NCBI GenBank assembly: GCA_019246375.1
Contig: JAFAQO010000272.1
Coordinates: 1 to 7,975, forward strand
DNA: 7,975 nt
Source: Mycobacterium sp.
GTDB lineage: Bacteria > Actinomycetota > Actinomycetes > Mycobacteriales > Mycobacteriaceae
Reading direction: 5' to 3'
The translations under genes were made by a program, and so were the position numbers. Shown in pieces: positions 6,116 through 7,975 of this stretch. The notes below the pieces were generated by a model. It saw only the letters and a list, made by a program, of their open reading frames with translations, was not told the origin of the DNA and made no database searches. The first letter of the stretch is position 1. Each line of letters starts with the position of its first letter.

Positions 6116-6148
6116 ATGACCGTTTATTGGGGGTCACGATACAGATAG
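6116..6148 (+). other. Possible 10-codon leader ORF upstream of mymT
   Basis: An ATG at 6116 opens [10 protein letters not shown] and ends at TAG (6146-6148), 2 nt before an alternative GTG start of mymT (6151) and 11 nt before its ATG (6160). There is no convincing Shine-Dalgarno. It is inside the predicted mymT leader, but a frame this short can arise by chance. Confidence 0.25.
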
Positions 6149-6159
6149 GGGTGCCCGCG

Positions 6160-6306
6160 ATGGCCGATTACGAGAAGGGGACCTTGCTGACCTGTGGCCA
6201 CGAAGGCTGCGGGTGCAGAGTTCGCATTGAGGTCGAGTGCCACTGCGCCGAGTCGGGCCAGGCGTACCGGTGCACGTGCGGTGACGAACTGGTCGCTGTC
6301 AGCTAG
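6160..6306 (+). CDS. mymT: MymT, mycobacterial copper metallothionein
   Basis: This small Cys-rich protein (48 residues from the ATG at 6160) binds Cu(I) in the cytoplasm and buffers copper stress. Cysteines fall at 12, 17, 19, 27, 29, 38 and 40, as C-x4-C-x-C, C-x-C and C-x-C, with His14 and His28 beside them. The core [16 protein letters not shown] followed by CHCA and YRCTCGDEL matches M. tuberculosis MymT (53 aa) closely as I remember it. Start choice is uncertain: an in-frame GTG at 6151 gives 51 residues, and the position equivalent to the M. tuberculosis ATG appears to be ATA here. A GGGG run 8 nt upstream favours the ATG at 6160. Regulation by RicR is strongly suggested by the operator inside its promoter. 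It converges on the beta-glucosidase gene with a 32-nt gap. Genes this small are easily missed in automatic annotation. Confidence 0.92.
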   Translation: MADYEKGTLLTCGHEGCGCRVRIEVECHCAESGQAYRCTCGDELVAVS

Positions 6307-6338
6307 CGTTCCGGCTGCGATGGAGCTTGGTCCGGCGC

Positions 6339-7975
6339 TCACCGTCCGAAGGTGCGGCCGGCCAGTTCGACATCGGCCGTAAGCTTCTGCTCCACCGCAG
6401 AAGCGCCCACCGCCACAGAGTAGGCGCCGCCATCGATCTGCCAGCGGCCGACGCTGCCGTCGTAGCGGCCAAGCAGCCGCGGATCGGCCTGGACGATCAC
6501 TCGGCTGGACTCGCCGGGTTCGAGCTCGACACGCTCGAATCCCAGTAACCGCAACAGCTGCGCGCCGGGCGCCGCGGTCAGATACAGCTGCGGGATGTCA
6601 GCTCCGGCGCGGTCGCCGGTATTGACCACGGTGAAGCTGGCGGTGATGGTGTCGCCACCGGTCACCGTCAGGTCGTGGTGCTCGAAGCTCGTGTACGACA
6701 GGCCATGGCCGAATGCGAACATGGGGCTGTGTCCTTGTCTGGCGAACCACCGGTATCCGACATCGGCTCCCTCGGAGTAGCAGATTTTGGTGGCCGTTCC
6801 CCACGGGGCACCAAGGTCGGGTAACTCGGGACGCGGCGTCTGGCTCAAGTCAACCGGGAAGGTGATCGGCAGCCGGCCCGACGGATTCACTTGGCCAACA
6901 AGGATCTCTGCGATCGCCCGTCCGCCGGCCTGTCCCGGGTACCACGCCTGCACGATCGCGTTCACCGAGTCCCGCCACGGCATGGCGACCGGATTGCCAG
7001 TCTCGAGAACCACCACGGTGTTCTGGTTGGCGTTGGCGACGGCCGAGATCACCGCGTCCTGTCCCCAGGGCAGTGACAGATCCGCGCTGTCGCGTCCCTC
7101 ACCTTCGACGCGGATCCCGAACACTATGACGATGTCAGCTCGCCGTGCAACGAGCACCGCCTCCGCGGGACTTATCCCGGGGTCGAATTCGATCTGCGCC
7201 CGCGGCAGGTGTTTTCGCAGCTCGCTCAGCGGGCTCGACGGCAATAAATACAGGTTGCGGCCGATGCCCGCCAATCCGGGCGCGCCGATCGGGATCACAT
7301 CCGCGTAGCCGCCGGGCGGAACGACGGCGCTCGATCCACATCCCGTGGGCACACCAATCTGCGCATAGCCGCCGATGACGGCCACCCGTACAGCTGAGTC
7401 GGGCGGCAGCGGCAGCGCGCCGCGATTCTGCAGCAGCACGATGCCCTGCCGCGCGATGTCCAACGCAATAGTGTTGTGCGCAGCCGTATCCGGGGCGGGC
7501 ACAGCATCGACCTGGTCAGCACCGACAACGAATACCGAGCGCAGGATACGGCGCACCATGTCCGACAGCCGCTCTTTGGTCAGCTTGCCGTCAGCGTAGG
7601 CAGCCCTGAGCCGATCGGTGAAAGCCTCTGCCTGCCAAAGCAGCACATCGATTTGTGCGCCGGATTCCTGGTCGAGGCCCTTGAGTGCGAACTCCCAACT
7701 CGGCGTCGCACCCCAGTCAGACATCACCCAGCCGCGATAGCCCCAGGCGACTTTCAGCACACCGTTGAGTAAAACATCGTTGCCACCGGCATAGTCACCA
7801 TTGACTTTGTTGTACGCAGCCATGACAGCGCCTGGTTGCGACCGCTCGATGGCGATCTCAAAAGCGAGCAGGTCGGATTCGCGGTGCGCGTCGGGGTCGA
7901 TGATCGCGTTGAGCCAGATGCGGTTGGTCTCGTTACAGTTCAGCGAGTAGTGCTTGATGGTCGAGATCACCCCTT
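6339..7975 (-). CDS. bglS: Glycoside hydrolase family 3 beta-glucosidase, N-terminus outside window
   Basis: The visible 543 residues from V at 7970 (plus one codon and a partial codon to the edge) are the C-terminal four-fifths of a GH3 enzyme; M. tuberculosis BglS (Rv0186) is about 690 aa, so roughly 145 residues are missing. Counting from 7970, the end of the TIM-barrel domain includes TIKHYSLN (4-11), VMAAYNKVNG (49-58) and GWVMSDWGAT (80-89), with Asp85 as the expected nucleophile. The alpha/beta sandwich domain runs from about 170 to 375, with GIVLLQNRGALPLP, the acidic loop VEGEGRDSADLSLP (288-301) and AWYPGQAGG. YSEGADVGYRWF and FAFGHGLSYTSFE lead to a fibronectin-III-like domain (about 432-543). 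It would hydrolyse terminal beta-glucosidic bonds; the substrate is not evident. No signal peptide can be judged, as the 5' end is absent. The frame is intact throughout. Confidence 0.93.
   Translation of the reverse strand, partial: GVISTIKHYSLNCNETNRIWLNAIIDPDAHRESDLLAFEIAIERSQPGAVMAAYNKVNGDYAGGNDVLLNGVLKVAWGYRGWVMSDWGATPSWEFALKGLDQESGAQIDVLLWQAEAFTDRLRAAYADGKLTKERLSDMVRRILRSVFVVGADQVDAVPAPDTAAHNTIALDIARQGIVLLQNRGALPLPPDSAVRVAVIGGYAQIGVPTGCGSSAVVPPGGYADVIPIGAPGLAGIGRNLYLLPSSPLSELRKHLPRAQIEFDPGISPAEAVLVARRADIVIVFGIRVEGEGRDSADLSLPWGQDAVISAVANANQNTVVVLETGNPVAMPWRDSVNAIVQAWYPGQAGGRAIAEILVGQVNPSGRLPITFPVDLSQTPRPELPDLGAPWGTATKICYSEGADVGYRWFARQGHSPMFAFGHGLSYTSFEHHDLTVTGGDTITASFTVVNTGDRAGADIPQLYLTAAPGAQLLRLLGFERVELEPGESSRVIVQADPRLLGRYDGSVGRWQIDGGAYSVAVGASAVEQKLTADVELAGRTFGR

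Noticed and set aside
1..7975. Mobile elements, CRISPR arrays, tRNA or rRNA
   Set aside because: I looked for transposase-like frames, terminal repeats, spaced direct repeats and RNA-gene signatures and saw none; nearly all of the window is occupied by intact, syntenic genes.

Overview
The window looks like a chromosomal segment from a slow-growing, tuberculosis-group Mycobacterium. The evidence is high G+C, leaderless-looking starts, and a gene set matching the M. tuberculosis Rv0186-Rv0192 neighbourhood in inverted orientation: bglS, mymT, Rv0187-like O-methyltransferase, ilvD, ricR, Rv0191-like MFS transporter and an Rv0192-like secreted protein. Identification rests on remembered family and locus knowledge plus motifs read directly from the sequence; no search was run. 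Sequence differences and two extra genes suggest a relative rather than M. tuberculosis itself, but I cannot name the species.

Layout. Positions 1-201 (minus strand) hold the first 67 codons of an exported, proline-rich protein, probably an L,D-transpeptidase, cut by the window edge. Positions 208-350 are non-coding and include a short GC-rich hairpin just past the MFS stop. Positions 351-2553 (minus) form a probable three-gene operon transcribed in the order DUF305 lipoprotein, ricR, MFS transporter. A near-perfect RicR-type palindrome (TACCC-N5-GGGTA) lies directly in front of the first gene. Divergent from it, ilvD (2642-4372, plus) is followed 7 nt later by a nitronate-monooxygenase-like flavoenzyme gene (4380-5363). 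This pair converges, stop to stop with one base between, on an O-methyltransferase gene (5365-6024, minus). The intergenic region 6025-6159 carries a second good RicR box inside the mymT promoter and a degenerate third one 24 bp away, on the methyltransferase side. The copper metallothionein gene mymT (6160-6306, plus) then converges on a GH3 beta-glucosidase gene (6339-7975, minus), whose 5' end lies outside the window.

How it fits together. The theme is copper defence. RicR, a CsoR-family Cu(I) sensor, probably represses its own operon and mymT. De-repression by copper would give a Cys-rich cytoplasmic Cu(I) buffer (MymT) and an envelope lipoprotein with His/Met motifs (DUF305), with the MFS transporter read from the same message. 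The main departures from the M. tuberculosis layout as I remember it are the DUF305 lipoprotein gene placed first in the ricR operon and the flavoenzyme gene where M. tuberculosis has the small membrane-protein gene Rv0188. The degenerate box next to the O-methyltransferase suggests, but does not prove, that this enzyme is also tied to copper. I saw no rRNA, tRNA, CRISPR array, insertion sequence or integrase.
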